The notes beneath the pieces were generated by a model that did not search any database, was not told where the DNA came from, and saw only the letters and a program-made list of their open reading frames with translations. This document shows positions 49,525-62,684 of a stretch of 64,000 nt of DNA, one piece after another. Position 1 is the first letter of the stretch. Every line of letters begins with the position of its first letter. This DNA comes from Epiperipatus broadwayi. Lineage: Eukaryota > Onychophora > Udeonychophora > Euonychophora > Peripatidae. The translations under genes and the position numbers were made by a program. The DNA lies in assembly GCA_028023455.1 (NCBI GenBank), contig JAQFVV010012507.1, forward strand, positions 930,001-994,000, read 5' to 3'.

Positions 49525-52500
49525 CTTTTTCTTTCTAATTCAGAAAATTAAATATATTTTGCATATGAAAGAGGTTTATCTATTGGTTTTACCATGAATA
49601 TCATATCCAGATGTGGGAATAATCTTGTCATGATTGATATAAGATTAATAGTTTTTTTATCATATACACTGTAATGGGATGGAGTATCAGGAAGTGGTCA
49701 GAACATCATACCTGTTGTAATGGAAAGTCATCATCATTCCCTAGTAAACAAAATTTAAAATTTTCAAAAAGTATAATATTTAAGATATATCATATTACAA
49801 AAATATTAAAGTAATGTGTAACATTCAAAAATATATATATTAACAATTTATATATTAAAGAGAGTATGAGATCAATAGATCTCTGAAAGATCAGCCGGCT
49901 AGATCAGAAGAAATCAGTTAAAAGTATCATTTAACCATACATCAACCAGCACTATCAATATAAAAGTAAAAATCAGTATGAGTAATACTCAAAATAATCA
50001 TTTGTCATCATGAATGATCAACAATCAAATAAATAAATTAACAGTTAATTTTATGACTGAATTTGAACAATAAAAAATATAAATCAACAGTTAATCTGGT
50101 GACAGGATGGGAAATGGGTCTTCTGTAGACTAGGCTAACTATTGGACCTTTGCTGACTGGGGTAACTTATTTAAACATTAATTTGAATGCACCAACTATA
50201 TGCTAATCCATAAGAATATAATCAAATAAATAATGCTGGGACATTAAAACATGCTGATCATCATCAATGCTCTGGCCACTTAGTACCATTATTAAACTGG
50301 CCAAAAAATAATCTTAATTTTTAATAGATTAAACTAAATAAAATGTAATGCAGGGGCTTTAAAATATATAATATTATGTGCCAACAAGGATGATGATGAT
50401 TGATCATCATTGGATGTCTATTAAGCACTAAATATATCCCCATTTATATATCAGTCATTATACATTAATCTAGTTCAGAATAATACAAGCTCTATAACTG
50501 TTGTGGTGACCAAGAGATGATGCAATACAATTTTAACAATTGAAATACAAGTTTATTAACAAAAATAAAAATGATAATAAGGTCTCTAGAATATGGCTTT
50601 ACAATTAGAAGCTTTCTGATTTTGATTAACATACAATAAAAAAATTATCACATTTGTGATTTACAAAATTACTATACACAATTAAAATTATTTCTATAGT
50701 TTACAATATGTTCCAATAAGTTTATTTAGAAACAGACAATCAGCACACAGTCTTGTGGCTTGATATATAATGATCATGTTTGAATTGACATTTAATTTTA
50801 AAATTGTTTAAAATTTACATATAAGTATTTGACACACATTGGTGTTTGCAATACAAGTGACATATATGCACAAATAGATGTGTGTGTGCAAGGAATTTCT
50901 GAACATATTTGACTTGCTACCTTTAAATGATTTAAATTTACATATATGTGTTGATTAACATAAGATCAAAATTCAGTTTATTACATTGTGATTTACATAT
51001 AGGTTCTAATAGGTTTACATAAAATACCCATATTCATCATTGCACATCAGTGTAGTATAATAACTGATTAATTATATAAATTAAATTCATTTTCTATATA
51101 TTTGATAATAGCAAAAATTCATTTTCCTTTTTATAGGACAAGATTTAATTTGTGTGTGTATTCACACACTGACCTTTACCTATTTTAATTTTTTACAATA
51201 ATATATTTTTCATAGTTAATTCCTTATTTAAAATACATTAAATTTACACATACACATGTCTATTAATAAACTATAGATATAATTTAAAATTAGTTATTAA
51301 ATTTTATCTTTACTGATTATAGTTTCTTTCCTTTTTAAACAAAAATAAAGTCAATTTTTTGATAGTTTATGAAAGTTTCTGTCTTGACAGGTAACCCTCA
51401 AGATTAATTAGGTAAACATTTTTTTAAAAAATATTACAAGTTTATTTTAATTTATACAAAATTTTCTATGTTTGTTTTACTTTTAAAATGTCTTTCTTTT
51501 TTTTTAGTAAATGAAAACTAAAATTATTTTATAAATCTCTAATTTTTAAAATGTCATTTAGACCAAAGAATATTAAAATAAAACAACTCACTGTATATAC
51601 ACATGGTGCATTTATCTGTGGTTCCCTGTATGTATAGATAAACAGCAGCATAATATACCAATTCTTCAAGCTTTCTCTTGGTAATTTGGTTTTTGGTCCA
51701 TAATCAAAATAGTCATAATCCAGGCAATAGTCAGCAACAAAAAAATATAATTCATATATGGTTGGCATTCTTCCTTCTTTTTGGGGCTTCATGAGCTTCA
51801 GGCCAGTAAACTAGTCCTATATTGGTTATATATAGATACAAAGAATTTGGGTCTCTTTCAAAGTATATCTAAACTCCAGCTTGATGAATTAGTAAACCAC
51901 AATTGGATCTATTGTCCTGAATTCCACTACACCTGATTCAAGGTAGTTATTCTGCAACTCTTTACTATAGCAAACAACAAACTACAGCCATCTATTTTGA
52001 TCAGCTAATTGCTGCCACTTGCTCAAAAATTTTACTAGCCAAACATTTCAAAAACTAAAAATGGATTGTTTTTTTCAAAAATTATTATCCAGACTAAAAT
52101 AATTTTTTCAAACCCTTTTATACAATTGGATTGAAAGTGATAAAAATACATTTCAGGTTGTTTTTTAAACTGTCTAATCTTTTTTTTCATTCTTAAGATG
52201 ATGAAAACACAGAAACTGTTTTCAATCTGTTTTAATTAAAAACATTTTTAATCCATCTAAAAGCTCTTTTAATTAAAAGGTGCATTTTAGAAATTTTATC
52301 AGTTTAACTAATTAAAAAGATTTCAAATTAGATAATAGAATTTTTTACATACATAAGCATTAAAAGATTTTTGAAGATAGATACTTTTACAATTATCAGT
52401 AGACTTTCTTGTTTTTAAATTCAAAATCATAATTACATATTAATTATTTATTTATGCCTTTTCTAAAAACATTTATTTCATAATAAAATTATGTTCTAAA

Positions 52501-53004
52501 TTTAGAACTATTTAACGCTTTATAGTCATTATTATTTTTATTCCAGGAAATGTAGAAAAGTATCTACAAAAATTACGTCACTGTTTATTTCTACTTTTTC
52601 TTTACTTTATTTATATATGTGCACACACACAACTATGTTGCTGTGTGTCATGTAACCCAACTGGTTACAATACTTTAAGTAAATATAATCCATTTTGAAT
52701 TGTATAAAATTAATTTTTTGAATAAAGCTCTCTGCACATTGAATAAATATTTGAAATGAATAATTTTTATAAAAGATTATAAGTAATTAGCATGTGCTTT
52801 TTGATAATAAATATGTTGATGGGAGCTATCTTAAAATAGATGAATGAGAGGTATGACTTTGAGAGTGATGATATTAGGTGTTTTGTTGATTGCAGCAGTT
52901 TATCTTGCATTTGCTTTTATATAACCATATTTTGGTAAAAAGAAAATCTTTAATATATAGTTGGTATGCCAAGAAATGTATTTGTATAAGTTTCACACAT
53001 ATAT

Positions 53005-53080
<76 letters not shown>

Positions 53081-54735
53081 TCCACATAATTAGTTTAGAT
53101 ATAATTCAAGTTTATGAAAGCAAATAGATTCCTTTATGATTTTAATTACTATACAAATTTATTTCTCTACTGTAAGAGATACTGTAATATCATCCATGTA
53201 TGCTATCAGGTTATACTGAGACTCAATGTAAGTATACAGATGCCTGAAAAATATGTTTTAAATAATAAAATACTAAGAAATGAACCTTCAGATTTTGATT
53301 AACTATGGTTAAATGAAGGAGATATTTTTCCACTTAATGTAATAAGTATTTCTGTTTTTATTAGTAAATTTATAACTACCCATTGAATAGAGTTAAACAT
53401 ATTATTTTCCCAAGCTTATATGATAATATCAATGGGTATCAAATCAAAAATTGCTTTAATGTTGTGCTGTATTATGATTGGACAACAGATCTTGTGTTTT
53501 GCATATGATTACCTTTAGTAAGAATTCTGGTGGTCCAGTTGACAATGCTTTGATGGATATTGGTGATAGAAACATCAGTAATAATAGCTGAGGCTCCATT
53601 TAATTTTTAATACCCTTTCAAATTGTTTTATTCCTAATGGGCCATAGATATTGGCCTTATATTTAGCATTGCATATGATGATATACATTTTTTTCATGAA
53701 TGAAACAACTTCTATTAGATATAAAACATGAATTTCATAAATTTTCTTTAATGAAATTAACCACATCTATAAAATATTTTGAGGTGAATTGACTTAGGAG
53801 TACAAATACAGACCTGGGTGGTAAGATTCTGGCATGTTTCTAAACTTTGTAAAAAAATATTTGCATTAGAATAATATTTATTATTCTGTTATCCCAAAAA
53901 CATTATATCAAGTTTGAAAAATGTTTCTTTCTGTAATTTAAATTTGAATTGTCACCAGTACAATCATGTTGTGAATTATTAGCCATAGATCCAGAGTTCA
54001 TTAGATATATTGTTTTGATAAAGTGTTTTAGTTTTTTTTTTTTTTGTATTTCTATATTCTTTTAGTATATCACTTATTGATTTGTAAGGTTTTTTAAAAT
54101 TTAAATATAAATTGAATATTATTTGATGTGGGTTCAGCAATTGTAATAATAGTTTAATAATTGCAGAAATAGTGAGAAAATTATTAACAATGGAATTATG
54201 ATCATAAAGATTGCTTTGTTTAATAAAATAAATTATACAGAAGCATTTGTTGATGAAAGAATAACATGCAAGAGAAGAGAGATAATATTAAGATGAAAAA
54301 TTAAACATTTATAGTACATCTAAAATCTGATACAAACATCTACTGGCAAAGTAGATAGTATATACAATATCACTACCTCAAGTAAAGAATATTTGAAATT
54401 TTTCAATATAGGAAATAATATATTAAGCACAATTTATCCATTTTTTTTTATAAGTATACATCTCAGTTTATGAAATATGTGATTTTGAATAACGTAATTT
54501 ACTGGTGTATGGATAACATAATAAAAAAACTTTGATAAAAGAAAAAATCATCAAAATATTAGAAAGCATATTATTTGTTATGTTTTTTTTAAATAAATTA
54601 CTAATATCAGGATAATAGTTCTTTGAGCATATTGCATATTTGACATATTGAAAAAAAGTAATCATCAATAAGATGCCTGAAATACTAAAAGATGTAGTAA
54701 CTGATGATTATTTTTTTCCAATAATTTACAAAAAT
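49525..54735. other. AT-rich DNA; (TA)n at 52999-53079; no supported gene
   Basis: The stretch 50100-50450 is somewhat less AT-rich but unassigned. A TA microsatellite with one AAAT interruption lies at about 52999-53079. Short open frames at 53114-53302, 53575-53766 and 54468-54668 show no family resemblance. Confidence 0.5.
51529..52050 (-). pseudogene. Unrecognised protein-like region with in-frame stops
   Basis: The open part (51792-51529, 87 codons) begins MKPQKEGRMPTIYELYFF and contains YGPKTKLPRESLKNWY. In the same frame upstream to about 52040 the translation stays protein-like between stops (KFLSKWQQLADQNRWL; EFRTIDPIVVY; FIKLEFRYTLKETQ). Composition is more balanced than in nearby random frames, which suggests an old coding sequence. 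I do not recognise the family. It could be a transposon piece or chance. Confidence 0.3.
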
Positions 54736-54933
54736 ATTATAATTACGATAGAATGACAGCCTGTTAAGCTAATTGCACAGACGCTGTGAGAATGTTATTA
54801 ATAAATGAATACCTTCGAACAACCATATAAATACTATATCATGTGGTTGTTCGAAGGTATTCATTTATTAATAACATTCTCACAGCGTCTGCGCAATTAG
54901 CTTAACAGGCTGTCATTCTATCATAATTATAAT
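54736..54933. repeat. Near-perfect 93-bp-arm hairpin
   Basis: Arms 54736-54828 and 54841-54933 are reverse complements except for about three positions (including a C/T near 54746 and A/G near 54777). The loop is 12 bases. Inner arm CGAACAACC / GGTTGTTCG; middle CAGCCTGTTAAGC / GCTTAACAGGCTG. No other copy lies in the window. It could be a MITE with end-to-end terminal repeats or a source of hairpin RNA. Confidence 0.92.
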
Positions 54934-57607
54934 CGCATGCAAGACGTTATAAAATAAATGCTTAAAAATATTATAACTATATGACTTTTCTTAATGAAAT
55001 GGACTTTCAAACATTAGTTGTTAGGTAATTTTGAACTCTTTTCTTCTGTTTATTAACTATTTTTTGCTTTGTAGTCATCAATACTTAGAGATGAAATTGT
55101 TGTTTTCAAAATATAAGAAATTTTGAATTAAATATTATTTAAAGTAATAAAACATGCAGCACTCTGAGGTGCACTCAATTCAAACCATATTATGAAAACA
55201 AGAAATATTGGCAGATAACTGAGTTATAAAAAAGAAAAAAATTGTTTCAACTGAAAAAAATAGCCTAAAGATCTAGAAAAGTTTTATTAACAATATTGTC
55301 AGCAGCCATATAATTCAAGATAGCATATATAAAACTGTCAACTTCTTTTTCACAGATTATTAAGGTAATAGAGATTAAATGCATATAAATATGATATAAA
55401 AGCCATCTACTATCTACATCTCCTTTAAAATTACATATTAAAAGTCAATTTATTTTATAAAATGAATGACCTAAGTATATAATGCTATGCTGCATTATAG
55501 AAATTCATTGGATAAATCTGGATATTATTATAATTCAACCAATATCTAGCATTGGTATCTTTAATAAATAGATTTTCAGCTTGTGGTATTTTATTAGTAT
55601 CATCACTGCATGATAACAATAAAGTGGCGGTCAATTTTATTTTCTTTGAAATATTTACTACTAATTTGTCAGAAAGTGGTGAGCAATATATATATATATA
55701 TAAATTTTCAACAAATCTAACAATACAAGTAAGTTTGCTAAATATATAAAATCCAAAATTACCACCTGTAATAAGTTTTTTTTGCAATATAATGTGTAAA
55801 TTTTTTGGATGTGACAAAGCCTTTGTTTCAATGTTTATTAATATTTCTAAAAATATCTATTGCAATGTTGTAATACCATTTTGCAATCTTATATTATACC
55901 CTTTTTAAAAAAAATCAAAATCGTTTTTATATTAGCAGAAATGAGGTGTATTGTTTAATAAAATAATGCTTAGAATACTCTTTGTTTTTTTTTTGCATCA
56001 TAAATAGCTGCAATGGTGAGTTGAAAATATGTTATTAATTACGGTCAAAACTAGACCACATGTCTTTTAAAGCACAATGAGATTTATATAGAATAATTAC
56101 ATATAAAGAGTTACTATTTGGATACTTGACTTTTAAAATAACATCAACAAAATTGTTAATTAAAATATAATTGCTGCAATGAGATTTTGAGACGTCAGAA
56201 ATATAATCAAAATTATGATCTAGACAAAAAAAATATTTCTCAGACGATTTTATGTTACCATTGAAATTTTTAATCTTTCTATTTTCTTGTCTATCATCTC
56301 GATCTTTTTTGGCTTATTTTTTTTTTTATAAGTGAAACTATCAAGGAATTAGAACAATATGTATAATATACTGAAAATGAAGTGTTGTGTAAAAGTAAGA
56401 AAAAAAATTATTTGCTATACTTTACAAACATTTTTTGGTTTGGCAGCTTCATAAAAATGTAATAAAATAAAAATTAAATATATTATCTAATATATTGATA
56501 AGTATTTTTATCGCTTTCTTATTGTTAATATTTTTTTGAAATATGAAAAAGTAAAAATTACTAGTTGCAAGAAAAACTTTCTTTATTGACTGTACAGGCC
56601 ACCATCTTCTCTCAAAAAGAGATATAATTTTTATATGCATACAAAACAAGTTTCAGTATTTAAATTGTGTGAAAGATAAATAATAAAACTCCATTTTTAA
56701 AAGGAGCCTTTGAAATTCTGTTTAAAACCATAATCCAGTTTTTTAACTTTTTTAGATTTCAACATAATTCAAATGATAAAAGTTTAAATAGCCTTTTAAT
56801 ATCTCACTATAAACCAAAAGTTTATTCAACAATTCCTCTCAAAAAATAATAAAGAAGACAGTTCTCAATAGGCTTCTCAATTGTTGATAATAAAAGTTTG
56901 ACTGATTATCCATTCTTATTTTACGCTCTAGCTAAATATAATCAATTCCAGACCAATGTTAAATAAATGTCCAAGCTGGCTGAGGATAACTATCCGATAT
57001 AAATAGCTATTTTAAAGAAAAATCTCAAATCTGTTAAAAAATCTTCAAGTTTGCTTAATATGGATTTAAGCCAAATTACACTTATATAATTTATTTTGAA
57101 AATTATTTTAATCTAAACTAATTACAATATTTATTTAAAAAGTAAACGTTCATTTTAATTTTATTTAATTTAATTATGCAATTACTTCTGAGTTATTTGT
57201 GAAATCAATAAATCTTATTAAATAAATCTTTATATGATGTCTTTATATTTCATTACATATCTGTTGTCACATTTTTTTAAAATCCATTTATTAGTGAACA
57301 TTATTTAAATTAATATAGTTATTAAAGCTTTAAGTATTAATTAGCATTATTATTATTAATGATATTCCGGTTAATTATGTTAATTAACTTTTTAAAGATT
57401 ATTATTAATCTAAATTTTATGTTATTAGAAAATGTTTCAAATGTATTTTAAATTTAATAATAATAATAATAAAACATTTATCATTTTTTTATGTAAAATA
57501 GTTAGAATAAATATTAAAATAAAATATGATATATGGATCTAATAAATATATTTGTATATTTGCTTATAGTTGAAATTATATACGTGTCTATGATATCAGT
57601 TTTATTT

Positions 57608-57648
<41 letters not shown>

Positions 57649-59064
57649 TTATTAGAATCCAGATATATTTAACATGGTTTCATCTGGCTACTATGGGTAA
57701 CTAAGTGGCAATTGGAGTTTCTAAAAATAATCATGTGTAATATAAAGACTTCAGAGTATCTATCACATTATGTCTAGCTGCCAATTATTATATCAAATTC
57801 AAAATTTAGGAAAAATAAAGTTAAAAATTGGTGTGGTAAGAGATTAATTTACTAAATACTGGTTTTTTTTTAATATATAAATGATTATTAATATTCCATA
57901 CTAACATTTTACTCATATATCCTCCCATCATTTGAAAAGCATATGTAACTGATTAAAAATTGATGCTATTAGTGACACTGATAAAGACAGTCTATAAATT
58001 ATCTATCATGTGAATTATATGTTCAAACTTTTTACCTAGTCTATGGAAAAGCCATTGTTTTTGTAATAGTTTTTTTATTGGTTGTCTTAAGAATTTTTCT
58101 AAGATTTAATGTAAATTAAACAAAAGATTTAAATATTATATAAATAAATGTCAGAAATGTACCTGACCTTAAAGGCAATTTTTTGGCAAAGTATTAATAA
58201 AATTAAATTAACACTTTTAAAGAAAGATGTGAATCAACTTGAACACAGCTTTAACTTGCTCTAAAATTAGTTATTTTTATGTTATCATAATGAATTAACA
58301 CTCATTTTAAAGCTTAAAAGTACCATAAGATGCTGTCCTCTCTATAATTATTTTACAAGTAAGAAATCAATAACGTATAGATTTGAAGTTACAACAATGG
58401 GAGCAGTCAGACTTTCCTAGATGCTGATTGGTTGGTTCTCATATCGAACAAAAAAAGATTGCCTATCAATAATTTTCACTGCTCCACACTCCAACTCTTC
58501 AACCATCCATCCAATTGAAAATCTGAAGATGGGATGATCAAAAACCACCTTGAGATTGAGATTCTTCTCTGTGCCCATATACCCTATATATTATATATAT
58601 TGATACAAGTATATATTAAGCCTGTATATTAGTTAATAATAATTTATGTAAATTAGCTCTGAACATTTAGATTTGAGTTTCATTTTAAATAATATCACTT
58701 ATTATACTTGCTCTCTCTACATTATCAAAACTCATATGTAAATGTTTATTTTACATTCGCTTCACAGTCTGATGTAGTGATATCAACAGAAATTGCAATG
58801 ATAGTCATTCTAGTATTTACAGGATATATTTGTAAATATAAGTATGTACACAAAATTGTAAATATTAAGATTTAGTTATATTTTTTGCAGTATGTGAATA
58901 ATTTTTGAAATACAGGAGTTTTATAATAAGAGAGTAAAACATATATTTATAAATTATTTGAAAATATTCAAAAAATAATTAACTAGCAAGACTTAGAACT
59001 AAGAATATTGGATTAAGCAACTTGTTACTGTTTCAAGTAATAAACTAAAATCATGTTTGAAAAG
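54934..59064. other. AT-rich DNA; (TA)n(TG)n at 57608-57648; no gene
   Basis: A compound TA/TG microsatellite sits at about 57608-57648. A patch at 58380-58580 is less AT-rich and has a weak resemblance to family F1 (CTTCAACCATCC; CAATTGAAAATC) that I would not rely on. Confidence 0.5.
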
Positions 59065-60015
59065 AAAGGCCTTTCAGCTTTAATATATGCACTGCACTAA
59101 GTTTATAGTAGCTCAATGATGTCATGTTGAGTTCTAAGGATACTCTCAAACTCAAACACAAGATAGAGTGGCCATATTATCTTTAAATCTACATTACAAT
59201 TTAAAGCATCTTAGTTTCAGAGCACAAAGATATTTCTTTATTCACTTTGCATCCATTATTTTTTTCACATATTAACATTCACAAAATTTTTCAATTTATT
59301 ACATATTAATATTATAAATTCTTAGAAACTATGTAATATTCAAATTTATTTGCTAATCACAGGGATCATATATAATTAAAGAGAATGGATTGCCATCTTT
59401 AATATATATGCTGTATTGATCTTATAATAGCTCAATGATTTCAAACTATGCCACTTTAAATTGGCCCATATATAATGAGAATTTAGGTTTAAAGATAAGA
59501 TGGCACTCTTATTTTTTTCAGAAGTATCTATCTTGTGTTTGAGAGTATTTTTAGTACTCAACATCACTTCATTATAAGATCAGTACAGTGCATATAGTAG
59601 AGGTGAAAATACTTTTTCTTTAATTACATATGATCTTAGTGCTTAGAAAATAAGTTTGAATGTTATATAGTTTCCAAGAATTTATAGTATTAACACATAG
59701 TAAATTGAAAACTTTTGTGAATGTTAAAATGTGAAAGAAAATAATAGATGAAAAAGTGAATAGATAAACATCTGCTTGCTCTCAAACTAAGATACTTCAT
59801 ATTGGTCTATATAATTAGAATGTAGATTTAAAGATAAGATGGCTGCTTTTGTTTTTTTAAAAGTCTCTATCTTGGGTTTGAGTTTGAAAGTATTCTCAGT
59901 ACTTAACATGATATTGTTGAGCAATTATAAGATCAGTAGAGTTCATATATTGAAAGTGGAAATTCTTTTTCTGTCATTACATATGATTTCTATGTTTAGC
60001 AAATAAATTTGAATA
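59065..60015. mobile_element. Foldback element, family F8, three-unit copy
   Basis: Left arm about 59065-59352 pairs with a right arm about 59640-60015; a middle unit at about 59400-59640 lies in the right-arm orientation. Marks shared with 48955: GTTTAAAGATAAGATGGC, AAAGCATCTTAGTTT, ATCCATTATTTT followed by TTTCACA. ATTAGTGACATG-like and GAGTTTGAGAGTAT blocks repeat through the units. The frame at 59376-59567 is not a gene. Confidence 0.75.
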
Positions 60016-60134
60016 TTATAAAGTCACGATTGTATTTTAAAAATCTAAAAATCTATGTGCAGTCAGAAAGCAATTTATTTGTTTATCTTTAATTGAATTT
60101 TTTAGGATTACAAAGTTTCAAATAGTTATGTATC

Positions 60135-60172
<38 letters not shown>

Positions 60173-62054
60173 CTTAAAATATGTATGTATTTATATGTGC
60201 ATGTATATGAATCTGTACTATTTGAATAAGAAATTGTTTGTGTGTATAAGTGTTTCTTTTAAAGATAGATAAGATTAATAGATAGTAGATGATATATCCA
60301 AGTGCTAATATTTATTATTATTTGCCACTCTCTAGTATAATTTATTTTGCATTTTAATTTCTGCTTAAACTTAAAGATATTTTATATCATAAATATACAT
60401 AAAGTTGTAGATATACAATTAATTATTATATATATTCTAATCAAGCAATAACATTTAATTACCATTAATGACTACTTTATATTATTTGTACTTATGTTCC
60501 ACAGTTAATATTAGCTTTTTATATATAGGGATGGTATAACATTTAATCATCTATAGTATTTAAAATAACATCATAAATATTAAAATATTTCCATTAAAAT
60601 ACTTACATATAAACGACAGTAGATCAGAATATATTCAAAAGCAAACACAAGAAATAAATAATATACATGTTAATTTTTAATACAAAATACTGCAACAATT
60701 TTTAAATATTTAGAATATGAAAAAATCTATTATTTATTTTTGATATTTGAATAATTATACTTTAGAAAAGCAGTTTTCAATTTACATGAGCTAATTTAAA
60801 ATTTTTATTAATATTATCTTTACCTTTTCATAAATTAATGTATAAAATTTATTTTAGAAAAATATTTTTAAATATGTTACAAATGCTACACGTATTTTGT
60901 TCGCACAGATTAATTCCAACTAATAGAGTTAATTTTATTTGTCATTAAAAATATATGTAAGATGATACTGGCTTAAAAATAAAATGACATTTTAGAAAAT
61001 AAAATTTTATAGAGTGAAATGAAAAGAAAGTAATATTATACATATTCACTGTAATAGATGACAGCATAATAAACATTTTTATTTAATATACAGTATTGTT
61101 GAAAGTGCAATAAACATTCAAAACCTATATTATTTTGGTTTTAAATATCAGTATTGACTTCTAGTTCTTTTTCACAATTTTTTCTTATTTCATGGAAATT
61201 TACCGTATTTTGTTTATAGTTGATTTTATTTTGTGATAAATTATTAACTAGGCAACAAAAAAAAAAGAAAACCTAAACAGAATTTAAAAATTAATATTCA
61301 GTATTTTGATTTATTAAACTGATAAATTTTGTTGTTTTAAGTAAAAACATCATCATTTGAAAATGAATATTTGCAGTGGTTATGTGTACATATTTATTAC
61401 AATTTTTATTTATTGATAATAATAAAAAAATCTTTTAACAAATTTAAAAACAGAAAAAGTAATCATGGTTAATTGCTTTGGTAGAATGGCAATTCTTGGA
61501 GCCAAAGTCTATCAATTGTGGTCATTTCTGTCACTTTCATTCCTCTTAATGAACTTATAAACAACAAATCATTCTAATATTTTTTAAAACCAAAATTTTA
61601 ATTTTTGTTAGAAAATCCAATATGTATACTGTTTCTTTTGTATATTTATTTTATGACTTTGATATTATATTCTACTGAATCCTTGCTTATTTGTATTTAT
61701 AGATAAAAATTCAAAAGTTTCTTAGAATAAAAAAGACTGGTATAATATCATTTGAACACTCGTGATTTCTTTTATTATGTACGATTTCCAATTTATGCAT
61801 ATTTTTATAAAACACAGATTTACATTACATAAACCACACTATACATAAAGCTAAACCAGGACAAAACATTATAAAAAGAAAAAAAATTATATATATATAT
61901 ATTATTTTACATTTTGTTAAGTAATTCTTTTTACTAGATATCAGTTATAAGTTATATAATTTACTAAAATACATATTATTATATCTATGTTATATGCAAT
62001 AATTGTAATATTAGCTTTATTTTAGTGAACTTCAAAATTTATTTCAGTTAATAA

Positions 62055-62059
<5 letters not shown>
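60016..62059. other. AT-rich DNA; (TA)n(TG)n at 60136-60172; no gene
   Basis: Nothing beyond the compound microsatellite is recognised. Confidence 0.5.

Positions 62060-62118
<59 letters not shown>
62060..62118. repeat. (TA)n microsatellite
   Basis: About 29 TA units after a short GT run, directly followed by the TGTAACAG terminus of a small TIR element. Confidence 0.96.
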
Positions 62119-62121
<3 letters not shown>

Positions 62122-62273
62122 AACAGAATTAAAATTATAGAAGCAATTATTAATTATTAAATATGTTTATATATATATATTGATGAATGATAAAATGATA
62201 GTTGCTATAATTCAATAACTAAATATAACATTATAGCCCGATTGCAACTATCCTAAACATTAATTCTGTCACA
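62119..62273. mobile_element. 155-bp TIR (MITE-like) element next to (TA)n
   Basis: Terminal inverted repeats TGTAACAGAATTAA (62119-62132) and TTAATTCTGTCACA (62260-62273) differ at one position. Inside, GATAGTTGC pairs with GCAACTATC. No coding capacity. Confidence 0.65.
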
Positions 62274-62684
62274 TTAATAATGAAATAAATAAATTATCTC
62301 ATTACATTCTCTTTACAACTGCTTATTTATTAAGTATTTATAAATTTATATATAATAATAAATACACACATGAATCCATATATATAAAAGAAATTTTTTT
62401 TTAAATAATATATCTGTGTGTTTGAAATGAGTCATATACATACATTTGCCTCACTCCCAAACAAAAAAAAATTTTGATAGTCTCTCATGACACTATCTTC
62501 TTTAAACTACTAACCAACTACTTAATATATATATTTGTTGGTTTTTTTTTTCAATACAAATTTGACTATGGTCTATTATTGATGACTATCCTCATGAACT
62601 ATTAAACAAGTGTTCTTCATATATCATTACTTACTGATTCAGAACAACTTGTTATTGATTTTTCTTGATCAATTTTCACTTAGA
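62274..62684. other. No supported feature
   Basis: AT-rich DNA between the MITE-like element and the gag-like reading frame. Confidence 0.5.

Noticed and set aside
58430-58640. A fourth copy of foldback family F1
   Set aside because: Only two short stretches resemble the family, which is not enough in such AT-rich DNA.
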